DNA from: Methylobacterium sp.
GTDB lineage: Bacteria; Pseudomonadota; Alphaproteobacteria; Rhizobiales; Beijerinckiaceae
Direction: 5' to 3'
DNA: 64,000 nt
Assembly: GCA_020253445.1 (NCBI GenBank)
Contig: JADCBP010000002.1
Location: forward strand, 62,001-126,000
In this document: one piece after another, positions 1 through 7,686 of the stretch
Position numbering within the stretch: position 1 is the stretch's first letter
Layout of the letters: each line of letters opens with the position of its first letter
Position numbers and translations under genes: made by a program
The notes under the pieces: model-generated
Told to the model about the DNA's origin: nothing
What the model saw: only the letters and a program-made list of their open reading frames with translations
Databases searched by the model: none

Positions 1-36
1 AACACTTCGCCAAGCCCAAACACTTCGCCAAGCCCG
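1..36. repeat. 18-bp tandem repeat, two copies at the window edge
   Basis: Bases 1-18 and 19-36 are the same 18-bp unit with one difference, at the last base. The length is six codons, so copy-number change would keep the frame. In the frame beginning at base 3 it encodes HFAKPK then HFAKPE. More copies may lie upstream of the window. Confidence 0.75.
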
Positions 37-56
37 AACGAGGAATGGCCCGATGA
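3..56 (+). CDS. 3' end of an unidentified gene (partial)
   Basis: The frame starting at base 3 is open from the window edge and ends at TGA 54-56. It gives the C-terminal peptide HFAKPKHFAKPERGMAR. The stop overlaps the ATG of the next gene as ATGA, the overlap used by many cotranscribed pairs in this window, and this is the main reason to think the frame is real. The tail is basic and built on a six-residue repeat. Too little is visible to name a family, and the frame could be chance. Confidence 0.3.
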   Translation, partial: HFAKPKHFAKPERGMAR

Positions 57-595
57 TCGAACGCCTTCTGGAGCGGTTTCTGTTTGCGAGCCGCTGGCTT
101 CTCGCGCCCTTCTACGTGATGCTCGTGGCCGCCCTGGGCGTTCTGCTGCTGAAGGCGGGTCAGGAACTGGTTCATTTCGTCGGCCATGGCTACACGGCCA
201 CCGAATCGGAGGTGATCCTGGGAGTTCTGGCGCTGGTGGACCTCACGCTGACAGGCTCGCTGATCGTGATCGTGATCTTCTCGGGCTACGAGAATTTTGT
301 GTCGCGCATCGATCCGGGCCAGACCGAGGACTGGCCCGAATGGATGGGCAAGATCGACTTCACGGGCCTGAAGCTGAAGCTGCTCTCGTCGATTGTGGCC
401 ATCTCGGCCATTCAGGTGCTCAAGGCCTTCATGAACGTGAAGAACACCACCGACCGCGACCTTATCTGGCTGGTCGCGATCCATATGGTCTTCGTGGTGT
501 CTGGCCTCATCATGGCGCTGACGGATCGCTTCTCCGAAACGGCGCATGGCAAGAAGACCAGTGACAGGAAGGCCGGCACCGAACGCGGCCAATGA
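53..595 (+). CDS. YqhA/UPF0114 family inner-membrane protein
   Basis: This 180-residue protein has hydrophobic segments near residues 14-35, 55-78, 108-127 and 136-155, separated by short polar loops, which fits a small four-helix inner-membrane protein. The stretch LERFLFASRWLLAPFY at the N-terminus and the GYENFVSRI motif after the second helix are typical of the UPF0114 (YqhA, TIGR00645) family. The molecular function of that family is not established. The start overlaps the stop of the preceding partial frame as ATGA. The gene runs towards ptsN with only 16 bases between the stop codons and no obvious terminator. Confidence 0.85.
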   Translation: MIERLLERFLFASRWLLAPFYVMLVAALGVLLLKAGQELVHFVGHGYTATESEVILGVLALVDLTLTGSLIVIVIFSGYENFVSRIDPGQTEDWPEWMGKIDFTGLKLKLLSSIVAISAIQVLKAFMNVKNTTDRDLIWLVAIHMVFVVSGLIMALTDRFSETAHGKKTSDRKAGTERGQ

Positions 596-611
596 AAAGG
601 GGCATGCGGCC

Positions 612-1076
612 TCAGGCGGCGCGCGGCGAGGATTCAGAGGTCAGGATGGCAAAGAGCGCGGCAGGGTCATCCGCCTGCCGCAGCATCTGCACCTGCGCGG
701 GCGAGCGGAAGAACCGCGCCACGCGTGAAAGCGCCTGCAGGTGATCGGCGCCCGCGCTTTCCGGCGCCAGCAGCACGAAGATGAGATCCACCGGCTGGCC
801 ATCGACCGATTCGAAATCCACGGGCCGTCCGAGCCGGGCGAAGAGCCCGAAGAGATGCGACAGGCCGGGAATTGCCGCATGCGGGATCGCAACGCCCTGC
901 CCGATGCCGGTGGAGCCGAGACGCTCCCGCTGGAGCAGTTGATCGAAGATAACGCGCTCCGGGCAACCGCTGATTTCGGCCGCACGCAGGGACAGCTCGT
1001 GCAGGAGCTGCTTCTTGCCGTTGGGCTTCAGATCCGAAAGCACGGCCTCCGGAACAAGGAGTGACGTAAGCGCCAT
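612..1076 (-). CDS. ptsN: PTS IIA-like nitrogen-regulatory protein PtsN (EIIA-Ntr)
   Basis: EIIA-Ntr is the terminal phosphocarrier of the nitrogen PTS. It takes phosphate from NPr on a histidine and regulates potassium, nitrogen and stress functions by protein contact rather than by sugar transport. The 154-residue length is standard. The GIGQGVAIPHA motif near residues 57-67 contains the expected phosphorylated histidine. It is the last gene of an rpoN-hpf-ptsN cluster, 83 bp behind hpf, and this gene order is widespread in proteobacteria. Its 3' end faces the yqhA-like gene. Confidence 0.95.
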   Translation of the reverse strand: MALTSLLVPEAVLSDLKPNGKKQLLHELSLRAAEISGCPERVIFDQLLQRERLGSTGIGQGVAIPHAAIPGLSHLFGLFARLGRPVDFESVDGQPVDLIFVLLAPESAGADHLQALSRVARFFRSPAQVQMLRQADDPAALFAILTSESSPRAA

Positions 1077-1159
1077 GACACCTGACCAAGCAGGCGGCGT
1101 GCCGTTCTGCGACGCCGACCCGGAAGTTGCACCTCAAGGGCTTTTCCGCCCCGCCCCTA

Positions 1160-1732
1160 TCAGCCGATATCGACCCAGCCGTAATGGCCATCCTTACGGC
1201 GGTAGAGCACATTCACGCGGCCGGTGCCAGCGTTTCGAAACACGAGCACCGGGAGATCCGATTTCTCGAAGGCCTCCACGGCGGAAGTGGTGCTGTGGCG
1301 CGGGGCATTCGCCACGGCCTCGGCAATGATCACCGCGCCGGCGCCTGTGGTGGCGACCACATCATCCTCGTCGTCCTCCGAATCGTCGAAGGCGGCCGGC
1401 GGGCTGGTGTCGAAGCTGTTGCTCACTACGCGATCCGCGCCGTGCTTGTCCTTCTTGCGCTTGAAGCGGCGCAGGGATTTCGCGATCCGCTCGATCGCGA
1501 CCGAGAGCGATTGATAGGCATCGGGCGCCTCGCCCGTCACATGCATCACCGGACCATGATCGAAGCGCACGGCGCATTCGGTCTTGAAGCCGATGCCATC
1601 GCGCGAGACCGTGACATGGCCGGTGAAGTTGGAATCGACATATTTCCGGATCACTTCGTTGAGACGATGCTCGGCCTGGTGGCGCAGCACTTCTCCGAGA
1701 TCGATGTTCTTGCCGGAAACACGGATTTCCAT
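1160..1732 (-). CDS. hpf: Ribosome hibernation-promoting factor, long form
   Basis: HPF binds the 30S decoding centre in stationary phase and drives formation of inactive 100S ribosome dimers. The protein has 190 residues, which is the long form. The N-terminal S30AE domain (about 1-105, MEIRVSGKNIDLGEVLRHQA and a basic RIAKSLRRFKRKKDKH helix) is followed by an acidic linker and a C-terminal domain near 135-190 (VFRNAGTGRVNVLYRRKDGHYGWV side). Long HPF dimerises ribosomes without a separate RMF, and none is seen here. It lies 128 bp downstream of rpoN and is probably cotranscribed. Confidence 0.95.
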   Translation of the reverse strand: MEIRVSGKNIDLGEVLRHQAEHRLNEVIRKYVDSNFTGHVTVSRDGIGFKTECAVRFDHGPVMHVTGEAPDAYQSLSVAIERIAKSLRRFKRKKDKHGADRVVSNSFDTSPPAAFDDSEDDEDDVVATTGAGAVIIAEAVANAPRHSTTSAVEAFEKSDLPVLVFRNAGTGRVNVLYRRKDGHYGWVDIG

Positions 1733-1860
1733 GATCGACTCCCCTGTTCACGCCCCCGATTCCCCAGAGGCGATGGGAAAGGCTACGTCCGGCTGGCAGG
1801 GCTCGTCAATCGAAAGCAGCCAATGCCTGAACGGGCCGAAGCATCGTGCCTAACGCAGGA

Positions 1861-3399
1861 TCAACCCGCTTTCGCGCGAGGCATTGCGGCAAGTTTCTCG
1901 CGCCGGCGGATCGAGGAGGAGGCAATTCCCAACCCTTCCCGATATTTGGCGACCGTGCGCCGCGCGATATCGATACCCATTTCCCTGAGCTTGTCGACGA
2001 TCGCATCATCCGAGAGGATCGATTGCGCTTCCTCGGCATCGATGAGCTGCTTGATGCGGAAGCGCACGGCTTCCGCCGAAACCGAGGCCCCGCCGTCGCT
2101 GGCCGCGATCGCGGTCGAGAAGAAATACTTCATCTCGAACAATCCGCGCGGTGTCGCCATGTACTTGTTGGCCGTGACGCGGCTGATGGTCGATTCGTGC
2201 AATTGCACGGCATCCGCGATGATCTTCAGGTTCAAGGGCCTCAGATGCGCCACGCCATAAGTGAAGAAGGCATCCTGTTGGCGCACGATCTCGGTCGCGA
2301 CCTTGAGAATGGTGCGCGCGCGCTGCTCCAGGCTGCGCACGATCCAGTTCGCGTTGGTCCAGTGTTCGTCCACGAAGCTGCGGGCGGCCTTGTCCGGGTT
2401 CCTGGAGACCCGGGCATAGAAGGAGCGGTTGGCGACCACGCGAGGCAGCGCGTCGGAATTCAGCTCCACCTGCCAGCCGCCATCGGATGCCGGGCGCACA
2501 TGGACATCCGGCACGATGGCATCGATCATCGAGGAGCCGAAAATGAGTCCGGGCTTCGGATCGAGCCGGCGGATCTCGGCGATCATGTCGGCGAGATCAT
2601 CCTCATCCACCCCGCAGGCGCGGCGAAGAGCCGCAAATTCGCGCTTCGCCAGAAGATCGAGATGGCTGATGAAGGCATCCATCGCAGGGTCGAGCCGGTC
2701 GCGCTCGCGCAGCTGCAGGCGCAGGCATTCCGCGAGGTTGCGGGCACCCACGCCGGTGGGCGAGAAGCCATGCACCACTTCCAGCGCGATCTCGCAGCGC
2801 CTCAGAGGCACGCCGAGGCGCTCGGCGAGGCTCTCCAGCGATTCCAGAAGATAGCCGGTCTGGTCGATCTGGTCGATGATCTGGCCGGCGATCAGCCGGG
2901 TGAGATCATCCGTATCGCAGCAGCCGAGCTGGCTTGCGAGGTGCTCGTGCAACGTGTTGCCCGCCGCGATATAGGCTTCGAGGTTCGGATCGTCGTCATC
3001 GAGCGAGGGGCCGCGGCCCGAACCGCCGGAAAGGTTCCAGTAGGCGCTCTCGGCCTGCGGGCCGTCCTGTGTCACCACCGCTTCATCGGGGAAGGCGTTC
3101 TCGAAGCTGGTGCCGGTCTCGCGTTCCAGCGTGGCGCGGTCGGCCGGCATGTCCTCGCTGGCCCAGTCGCCGGGCGTCGCCTCGGCGCGAGTCGGCTCCA
3201 TCGGGCCGGCATCCGGCGCGATGGGGCCCTCATCGTCGCGGCTGTCACGCTCGAGCAGGGGGTTGCGCTCTAGCTCGGTCTCGACGAAAGCCTGCAACTC
3301 GGTCGTCGAGAGCTGGAGAAGCTTGATCGCCTGCAGCAGCTGCGGCGTCATCACCAGAGACTGGCTCTGGCGCATCATCAGTTTCTGGCCAAGGGCCAT
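1861..3399 (-). CDS. rpoN: RNA polymerase sigma-54 factor RpoN
   Basis: Sigma-54 directs core polymerase to -24/-12 promoters that need an AAA+ activator. I start it at ATG 3399 because the glutamine-rich activator-interacting region I begins there (MALGQKLMMRQSQSLVMTPQ) and GAGGCAAG lies just upstream. An in-frame start at 3459 would add 20 atypical basic residues. The result is 512 residues. An acidic region II follows, then the core-binding domain, and the RpoN box ARRTVAKYRE lies near the C-terminus, where it contacts the -24 element. It heads rpoN-hpf-ptsN behind the lpt genes. Confidence 0.96.
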   Translation of the reverse strand: MALGQKLMMRQSQSLVMTPQLLQAIKLLQLSTTELQAFVETELERNPLLERDSRDDEGPIAPDAGPMEPTRAEATPGDWASEDMPADRATLERETGTSFENAFPDEAVVTQDGPQAESAYWNLSGGSGRGPSLDDDDPNLEAYIAAGNTLHEHLASQLGCCDTDDLTRLIAGQIIDQIDQTGYLLESLESLAERLGVPLRRCEIALEVVHGFSPTGVGARNLAECLRLQLRERDRLDPAMDAFISHLDLLAKREFAALRRACGVDEDDLADMIAEIRRLDPKPGLIFGSSMIDAIVPDVHVRPASDGGWQVELNSDALPRVVANRSFYARVSRNPDKAARSFVDEHWTNANWIVRSLEQRARTILKVATEIVRQQDAFFTYGVAHLRPLNLKIIADAVQLHESTISRVTANKYMATPRGLFEMKYFFSTAIAASDGGASVSAEAVRFRIKQLIDAEEAQSILSDDAIVDKLREMGIDIARRTVAKYREGLGIASSSIRRREKLAAMPRAKAG

Positions 3400-3587
3400 C
3401 GACTTGCCTCTTCCCGAATTCCGTGAATCGCGCCTCCTGCGCGAAACCTGATTCGGCACATTTATTGCAGATACTTAATTTCGGAACTCTGAAGGGCAAG
3501 CCGAAACTTTCACCGGCTTGCGCAAGCCGTCGCGTGAAGCCATGCAATTCTGCCATGCGGCGAAGCGCTGGCCCGGCCTGCAAGGCC

Positions 3588-4490
3588 TCAGAGGCGGAAA
3601 TCCTCGCCGAGGTAAAGGCGGCGCACATCCGGGCTGGCGATGATCTCATGCGGCTGGCCTTCCATCAGAACCTCGCCGGAATGGATGATGTAGGCGCGAT
3701 CGATGAGGGAAAGCGTTTCGCGGACGTTATGATCGGTGATCAGAACACCAATCCCGCGTGATTTCAGGTGCTTGACGAGATCCTGAATATCCCCCACCGC
3801 AATTGGATCGATGCCGGCGAAAGGCTCGTCGAGCAGCATGAAATGCGGGCGCCCCGCCAGCGCGCGGGCAATCTCGCAGCGTCGGCGCTCGCCGCCGGAC
3901 AGCGCGATCGAGGGCGAATGCCGAAGACGGGTGATCGAAAACTCATCCAGAAGGGAGTGAAGTTCGCGCTCGCGCTTTTTCGAATCGGGCTCGACCGATT
4001 CCAGCACGGCGCGGATGTTCTGCTCCACCGTCAACCCCCGAAAGATCGACGCTTCCTGCGGCAGATACCCGATTCCCAGCCGCGCGCGGCGATACATCGG
4101 CAGGCCGGTGATGTCGAAACCATCGAGATGGATGCGCCCGTGATCGGCCGGCACGAGGCCCGTGATCATGTAGAACACGGTTGTCTTGCCCGCGCCGTTC
4201 GGGCCGAGCAGGCCCACGGCCTCGCCTCGGCGCACATAGAGGCTCACATCCTTCACGACCTTGCGCCTGCCGTAGCTCTTGCCCAGCGATTCCGCCGCGA
4301 GAACGTCGATCGAATGCGTCACTTTGGTATCCGGCTGGCTGCGAAGGCGCAGGCCGATCGCCCCCGGACCCTGCCCCGCGGCGGGCTTGGCCGGCTTCTT
4401 GCCCAGGAGGTGCAGGAGGGATTGGAACACCGGCAAAACACTCGAACGAACGGAAAGATTGGATTTCTCGCTTATCGCCGCTTCAGGCAA
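3588..4490 (-). CDS. lptB: LPS export ABC transporter ATP-binding protein LptB
   Basis: LptB is the cytoplasmic ATPase that powers lipopolysaccharide extraction from the inner membrane through LptFGC. The ABC domain shows Walker A GPNGAGKT, signature LSGGERRR and Walker [14 protein letters not shown], followed by the switch histidine in ITDHN. At 300 residues it is about 60 longer than the enterobacterial protein. The extra part is an N-terminal, proline- and basic-rich extension with no recognisable domain. It is 25 bp downstream of lptA in lptC-lptA-lptB and ahead of rpoN, a classical arrangement. Confidence 0.94.
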   Translation of the reverse strand: MPEAAISEKSNLSVRSSVLPVFQSLLHLLGKKPAKPAAGQGPGAIGLRLRSQPDTKVTHSIDVLAAESLGKSYGRRKVVKDVSLYVRRGEAVGLLGPNGAGKTTVFYMITGLVPADHGRIHLDGFDITGLPMYRRARLGIGYLPQEASIFRGLTVEQNIRAVLESVEPDSKKRERELHSLLDEFSITRLRHSPSIALSGGERRRCEIARALAGRPHFMLLDEPFAGIDPIAVGDIQDLVKHLKSRGIGVLITDHNVRETLSLIDRAYIIHSGEVLMEGQPHEIIASPDVRRLYLGEDFRL

Positions 4491-4515
4491 TCGTCACCTG
4501 CTCAGCGCGATGGGC

Positions 4516-5151
4516 TCAGGGCCGGGCCGGTTCCGGGCATTCCTTCGAACGCGCCGGTGTGTTGCCCGCATTGCGGTTGTTGCCGCCCGGCGCCTCGGAG
4601 CCCGGCGTGAAGACGCCCTGCACGCGGCCCGTGGGGCCGGCATCGACCTTCGCGCGGCCGGTCTTCACATCATAGACCACCCGTTCGCCGCGCTGAACAT
4701 TGTCGCAATCGGCGATGACCACGCGGCCCGTAAGCGTCACCGTATCGCTCGCGGCATGATAGACCATCTTCTGCGATGTGGCCGAAAGCGTGCCCGAGAG
4801 CAGCGAAACAGGGCCTTCGCATTCGATCTGCTGGATGGAGGTCGAACCCGGCGCCGGAGCCCCGCCGCCACGCGCCTGGGCATAGGAGATGATCATGCTC
4901 GCGCAACGCAGGGTGCTCTGGCCCTGAACGGCAACGACATCGCCCGAATAGACCGCCCTGCTCTCCTTGTCGAAGACCTCCAGGCGGTTCGCATCCACCT
5001 TCACCGGCTCGCGGCTGTTCGAGCCGAAGCCAAGGAACGGCGTGCCGGCATTGCCGCGGCGGGTCGCATCCTGGGCGGTGGCCGCACCGGCCAGCACAAG
5101 GCCAGCGGCCAGCGCCACCAGAAGCTTCGGGAAGGGACATTGCATCATCAT
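4516..5151 (-). CDS. lptA: LPS transport periplasmic protein LptA
   Basis: LptA forms the beta-jellyroll bridge that carries LPS from LptC to the outer-membrane LptD. The 211-residue product begins with a clear signal peptide (KLLVALAAGLVLAGAATAQ, cleavage likely after AQA or ATAQ). The OstA-type domain follows (VKVDANRLEVFDKESRAVYSGDVVAVQG). The proline/asparagine-rich C-terminal tail is low complexity. The ATG at 5151 overlaps the stop of lptC by four bases, so translation is probably coupled. Confidence 0.92.
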   Translation of the reverse strand: MMMQCPFPKLLVALAAGLVLAGAATAQDATRRGNAGTPFLGFGSNSREPVKVDANRLEVFDKESRAVYSGDVVAVQGQSTLRCASMIISYAQARGGGAPAPGSTSIQQIECEGPVSLLSGTLSATSQKMVYHAASDTVTLTGRVVIADCDNVQRGERVVYDVKTGRAKVDAGPTGRVQGVFTPGSEAPGGNNRNAGNTPARSKECPEPARP

Positions 5152-5831
5152 TCAGTCTTTCCGGCCGGAGGGGCATTCACGAATTCGGAATGCACGCGTC
5201 CCTCAAACACGAATTTGTGGCCATTCTCCAGCACCTGCAAGCTATCGGCTGAAACCTGACCCGCCTGCATGCGCACGTCGACCGGCTTGTTGGAGACAAC
5301 CGTGCCGGCCCTGAATTCGATTTCGGCTTCCTCGAGCTTCGCCTCGGTGCCGCTGTCGCTCTTCACGCGCACATTGCCGCGCAGGTTCAGCTTCTCGGCC
5401 TTGCTGTCATAGGTGCCCCCATCGCCCGAGAAATCAGTCCAGCCCTGCCGGCCCTGCTGCACGCGCGCCGAGAGCGTGAACATCTCGACGACATTCGGGT
5501 TGCGCAAGTCCTGCAGGGCCTTCTGCGCGTTCACCTCATAGGACGAGCCATCGCGGCGGAAGCCGGAGAGCTTCGGCTTTTCGACGACAATCTTCCGGTC
5601 CTCGATCGACACGGAACCGGCGATGTTCACCGGCACGCTCACCAGAAAACCCAGCACCGTGCGAGCCAGGAGAAACACCACGAATCCCCCGCAGGCGAGC
5701 GGGATGAGCCGCTTCAGCCAGCGCACGCGCCGGGAATGGCGCGCGGCCACCACGAATTCCGGACGATGCGCGTAGGCCTCCGGCAGGGCCGGAAACCGGG
5801 GAGGGGAGGAGGGGGGCGCCAGAAACGACAC
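5148..5831 (-). CDS. lptC: LPS export periplasmic protein LptC
   Basis: LptC is the bitopic inner-membrane protein that receives LPS from LptFG-B and hands it to LptA. The 227-residue product has a basic cytoplasmic N-terminus (RHSRRVRWLKR), one transmembrane segment near residues 44-66, then a periplasmic domain. That domain contains the family stretch KLSGFRRDGSSYEVNAQKALQ. It overlaps lptA by four bases and heads lptCAB. The nrnC gene lies 107 bp upstream on the same strand. Confidence 0.92.
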   Translation of the reverse strand: MSFLAPPSSPPRFPALPEAYAHRPEFVVAARHSRRVRWLKRLIPLACGGFVVFLLARTVLGFLVSVPVNIAGSVSIEDRKIVVEKPKLSGFRRDGSSYEVNAQKALQDLRNPNVVEMFTLSARVQQGRQGWTDFSGDGGTYDSKAEKLNLRGNVRVKSDSGTEAKLEEAEIEFRAGTVVSNKPVDVRMQAGQVSADSLQVLENGHKFVFEGRVHSEFVNAPPAGKTE

Positions 5832-5938
5832 GCGAAGAACAGCCTTTTCTCATCCAGGAATTCCAAGCATATCCGGCATGCTCGCGGCGGAGTTATGGCG
5901 CAGGAAACACGAATATTCCATTCCCGCCCGCGCCATCC

Positions 5939-6553
5939 TCACAGATGCGCGAAGATATCTGTCTCCGGCCAGCCCAGAAGGTCGAGCGCGGCCCGCGAGG
6001 GCAGGAAATGGAAGCAGGCCTCGGCCAGGTCCTTCCGGCCGTCCCGCACGAGCAGCGGATCGAGCTTCGCCTTCAGCGCATGAAGGTGCAGAACATCGGA
6101 GGCCGCATAGGCCAGTTGCGCTTCCGTCAGCGTCTCCGCGCCCCAATCCGAGCTCTGCTGCTGCTTGGAAATCTCCACGCCGATCAGATCGCGGCAGAGA
6201 TCCTTCAGGCCATGGCGATCCGTATAGGTGCGCGTGAGGCGCGAAGCGATCTTGGTGCAATAGACCGGGCTCGCCTGAATTCCGAAGGTATGCTGCAGCA
6301 CCGCCAGATCGAACCGCGCGAAATGGAACAGCTTCAGGATCGACTTTTCCTTCAGCATTTTCACGAGGTTCGGCGCCTTCCTCTGACCCGGCGCGATCTG
6401 CACGAGATCGGCCGTGCCGTCGCCCAGCGAGAGCTGCACGAGACAGAGCCGATCGCGATGCGGGTTAAGGCCCAGGGTCTCGGTATCGATGGCCACCACC
6501 GATCCGGCCGGGACCGGGGCGGGCAGGTCGCCCTTGTGCAGGCGGATGATCAT
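5939..6553 (-). CDS. nrnC: NrnC-type 3'-5' exoribonuclease (nano-RNase)
   Basis: NrnC degrades the two- to few-nucleotide RNAs left by other nucleases and replaces oligoribonuclease in many alphaproteobacteria. The 204-residue protein is a stand-alone DEDDy exonuclease domain without the HRDC domains of RNase D. Visible motifs are DTETLGL (ExoI), FHFARFDLAVL (ExoII) and YAASDVLHLHAL (ExoIII). The segment KIASRLTRTYTDRHGLKDL and the ending LLGWPETDIFAHL agree closely with what I know of Bartonella and Brucella NrnC. It is often labelled ribonuclease D. Confidence 0.9.
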   Translation of the reverse strand: MIIRLHKGDLPAPVPAGSVVAIDTETLGLNPHRDRLCLVQLSLGDGTADLVQIAPGQRKAPNLVKMLKEKSILKLFHFARFDLAVLQHTFGIQASPVYCTKIASRLTRTYTDRHGLKDLCRDLIGVEISKQQQSSDWGAETLTEAQLAYAASDVLHLHALKAKLDPLLVRDGRKDLAEACFHFLPSRAALDLLGWPETDIFAHL

Positions 6554-6664
6554 GCGGAAAACACCTCCGGCAAAGAAACCTGTTCCTCTCTAGCCCGTTC
6601 TTGTTTGGGCTCAACCTTTCATCGCGAGGCAAGGGCCGGATCACCGCCCAGGGCCAAGGTCTGA

Positions 6665-6685
6665 TTGTGTTTGTGCAAACGACAA
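6665..6685. promoter_or_regulatory. Imperfect palindrome, candidate operator of the dioxygenase gene
   Basis: TTGTGTTTG at 6665-6673 and CAAACGACAA at 6676-6685 form an inverted repeat around a 2-bp centre. The inner GTTTG/CAAAC arms are perfect and the outer TTGT/ACAA arms are shifted by one base. It overlaps the proposed -35 element, as a repressor site would. Quinone-responsive MarR-family repressors control related dioxygenases in other bacteria, but no such regulator is in the window. Confidence 0.35.
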
Positions 6686-6707
6686 ATCTGATCCGCCTTT
6701 CTATATA
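6679..6707 (+). promoter_or_regulatory. Candidate sigma-70-type promoter of the ring-cleaving dioxygenase
   Basis: ACGACA (6679-6684), a 17-bp spacer and TATATA (6702-6707) lie 34 bp before the start codon. The -10 element is good and the -35 keeps only GACA of the consensus. The gap also contains the divergent nrnC start. Confidence 0.4.
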
Positions 6708-6741
6708 GGCGATAAAGCAATTTCAGCCCCGGAATTTTCCC

Positions 6742-7686
6742 ATGCATCTGCTTGGTATCCACCATCTCACCGCGATCTCCGCGAATGCGAAGAACAATCA
6801 CGCCTTCTATGCCGGGCTTCTCGGCATGCGGCTGGTGAAGAAGACCGTCAACCAGGACGACACATCCGCCTATCATCTGTTCTATGCGGATGGCGAGGGC
6901 TCGCCCGGCACGGATCTCACCTTCTTCGAATTCCCCTTGCCGCCCGAGCGACGCGGCACGCATTCCATCACCCGCACCGCGCTCCGCGTGAACGGAGCGG
7001 ATGCCCTTGCCTACTGGGAGAAGCGTCTCGCGGCTGCCGGCGTGCCGCTGACACCGGTGCGGGAAATCGACGGTCGGCTGACTCTCGATTTCGAAGACCC
7101 CGAGGGGCAGCGCCTCAGCCTCGTCGATGATGGCGGCGCGGGCGACGCCCATGCCTGGGCCAAGACCGACGTGCCCGCCGCCTTCCAGATCCGGGGCCTC
7201 GGCCCCATCCGCATGAGCGTGCCGGAACTGCGCCGCACCAAGCTCTTCGTGGAAGGCGTCTACGATATGCGCGAGGAACGGGATTTCGAGAACCCGGATG
7301 ACAAGGCTTCGCGCATCCATGTCTTCCGCATGGGCGAGGGCGGCCCTGCGGCCGAACTGCATGTGGCGGTGGAACCCGGAAAGCAGCCGGCGATTCAGGG
7401 TGCGGGCGCGGTGCATCACGTCGCGTTCCGCTCGGCCGATGCGGATTACACGAACTGGCTCGCGCGCTACGCCGAAATCGGCCTGCGCTCATCCGGTCCG
7501 GTGGATCGCTTCTGGTTCCGCTCGCTCTACGTGCGGGAGCCGAACGGCGTGCTGTTCGAGATCGCGACCGATGGCCCCGGCTTCGCCGCCGACGAGCCGA
7601 AGGAAACGATGGGCGAGGCCCTTTCGCTGCCGCCCTTCCTCGAGCCGAAGCGGGCCGAGATCGAGGCGGGTCTCACCCCGCTGTGA
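6742..7686 (+). CDS. Ring-cleaving dioxygenase, MhqO/glyoxalase superfamily
   Basis: The 314-residue protein is built from two vicinal-oxygen-chelate modules (about 1-140 and 150-290), as in MhqO/PcpA-type extradiol or hydroquinone dioxygenases. Likely Fe(II) ligands are the histidine of GIHHLTAIS at the N-terminus, the histidine of VHHVAF in the second half, and the glutamate of GVLFEIATDGPGF. Family members open catechol or hydroquinone rings and several are induced by quinone stress. The substrate cannot be read from the sequence. The gene converges on the pcaB-like gene, and the two coding regions overlap tail to tail by 14 bp. Confidence 0.8.
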   Translation: MHLLGIHHLTAISANAKNNHAFYAGLLGMRLVKKTVNQDDTSAYHLFYADGEGSPGTDLTFFEFPLPPERRGTHSITRTALRVNGADALAYWEKRLAAAGVPLTPVREIDGRLTLDFEDPEGQRLSLVDDGGAGDAHAWAKTDVPAAFQIRGLGPIRMSVPELRRTKLFVEGVYDMREERDFENPDDKASRIHVFRMGEGGPAAELHVAVEPGKQPAIQGAGAVHHVAFRSADADYTNWLARYAEIGLRSSGPVDRFWFRSLYVREPNGVLFEIATDGPGFAADEPKETMGEALSLPPFLEPKRAEIEAGLTPL

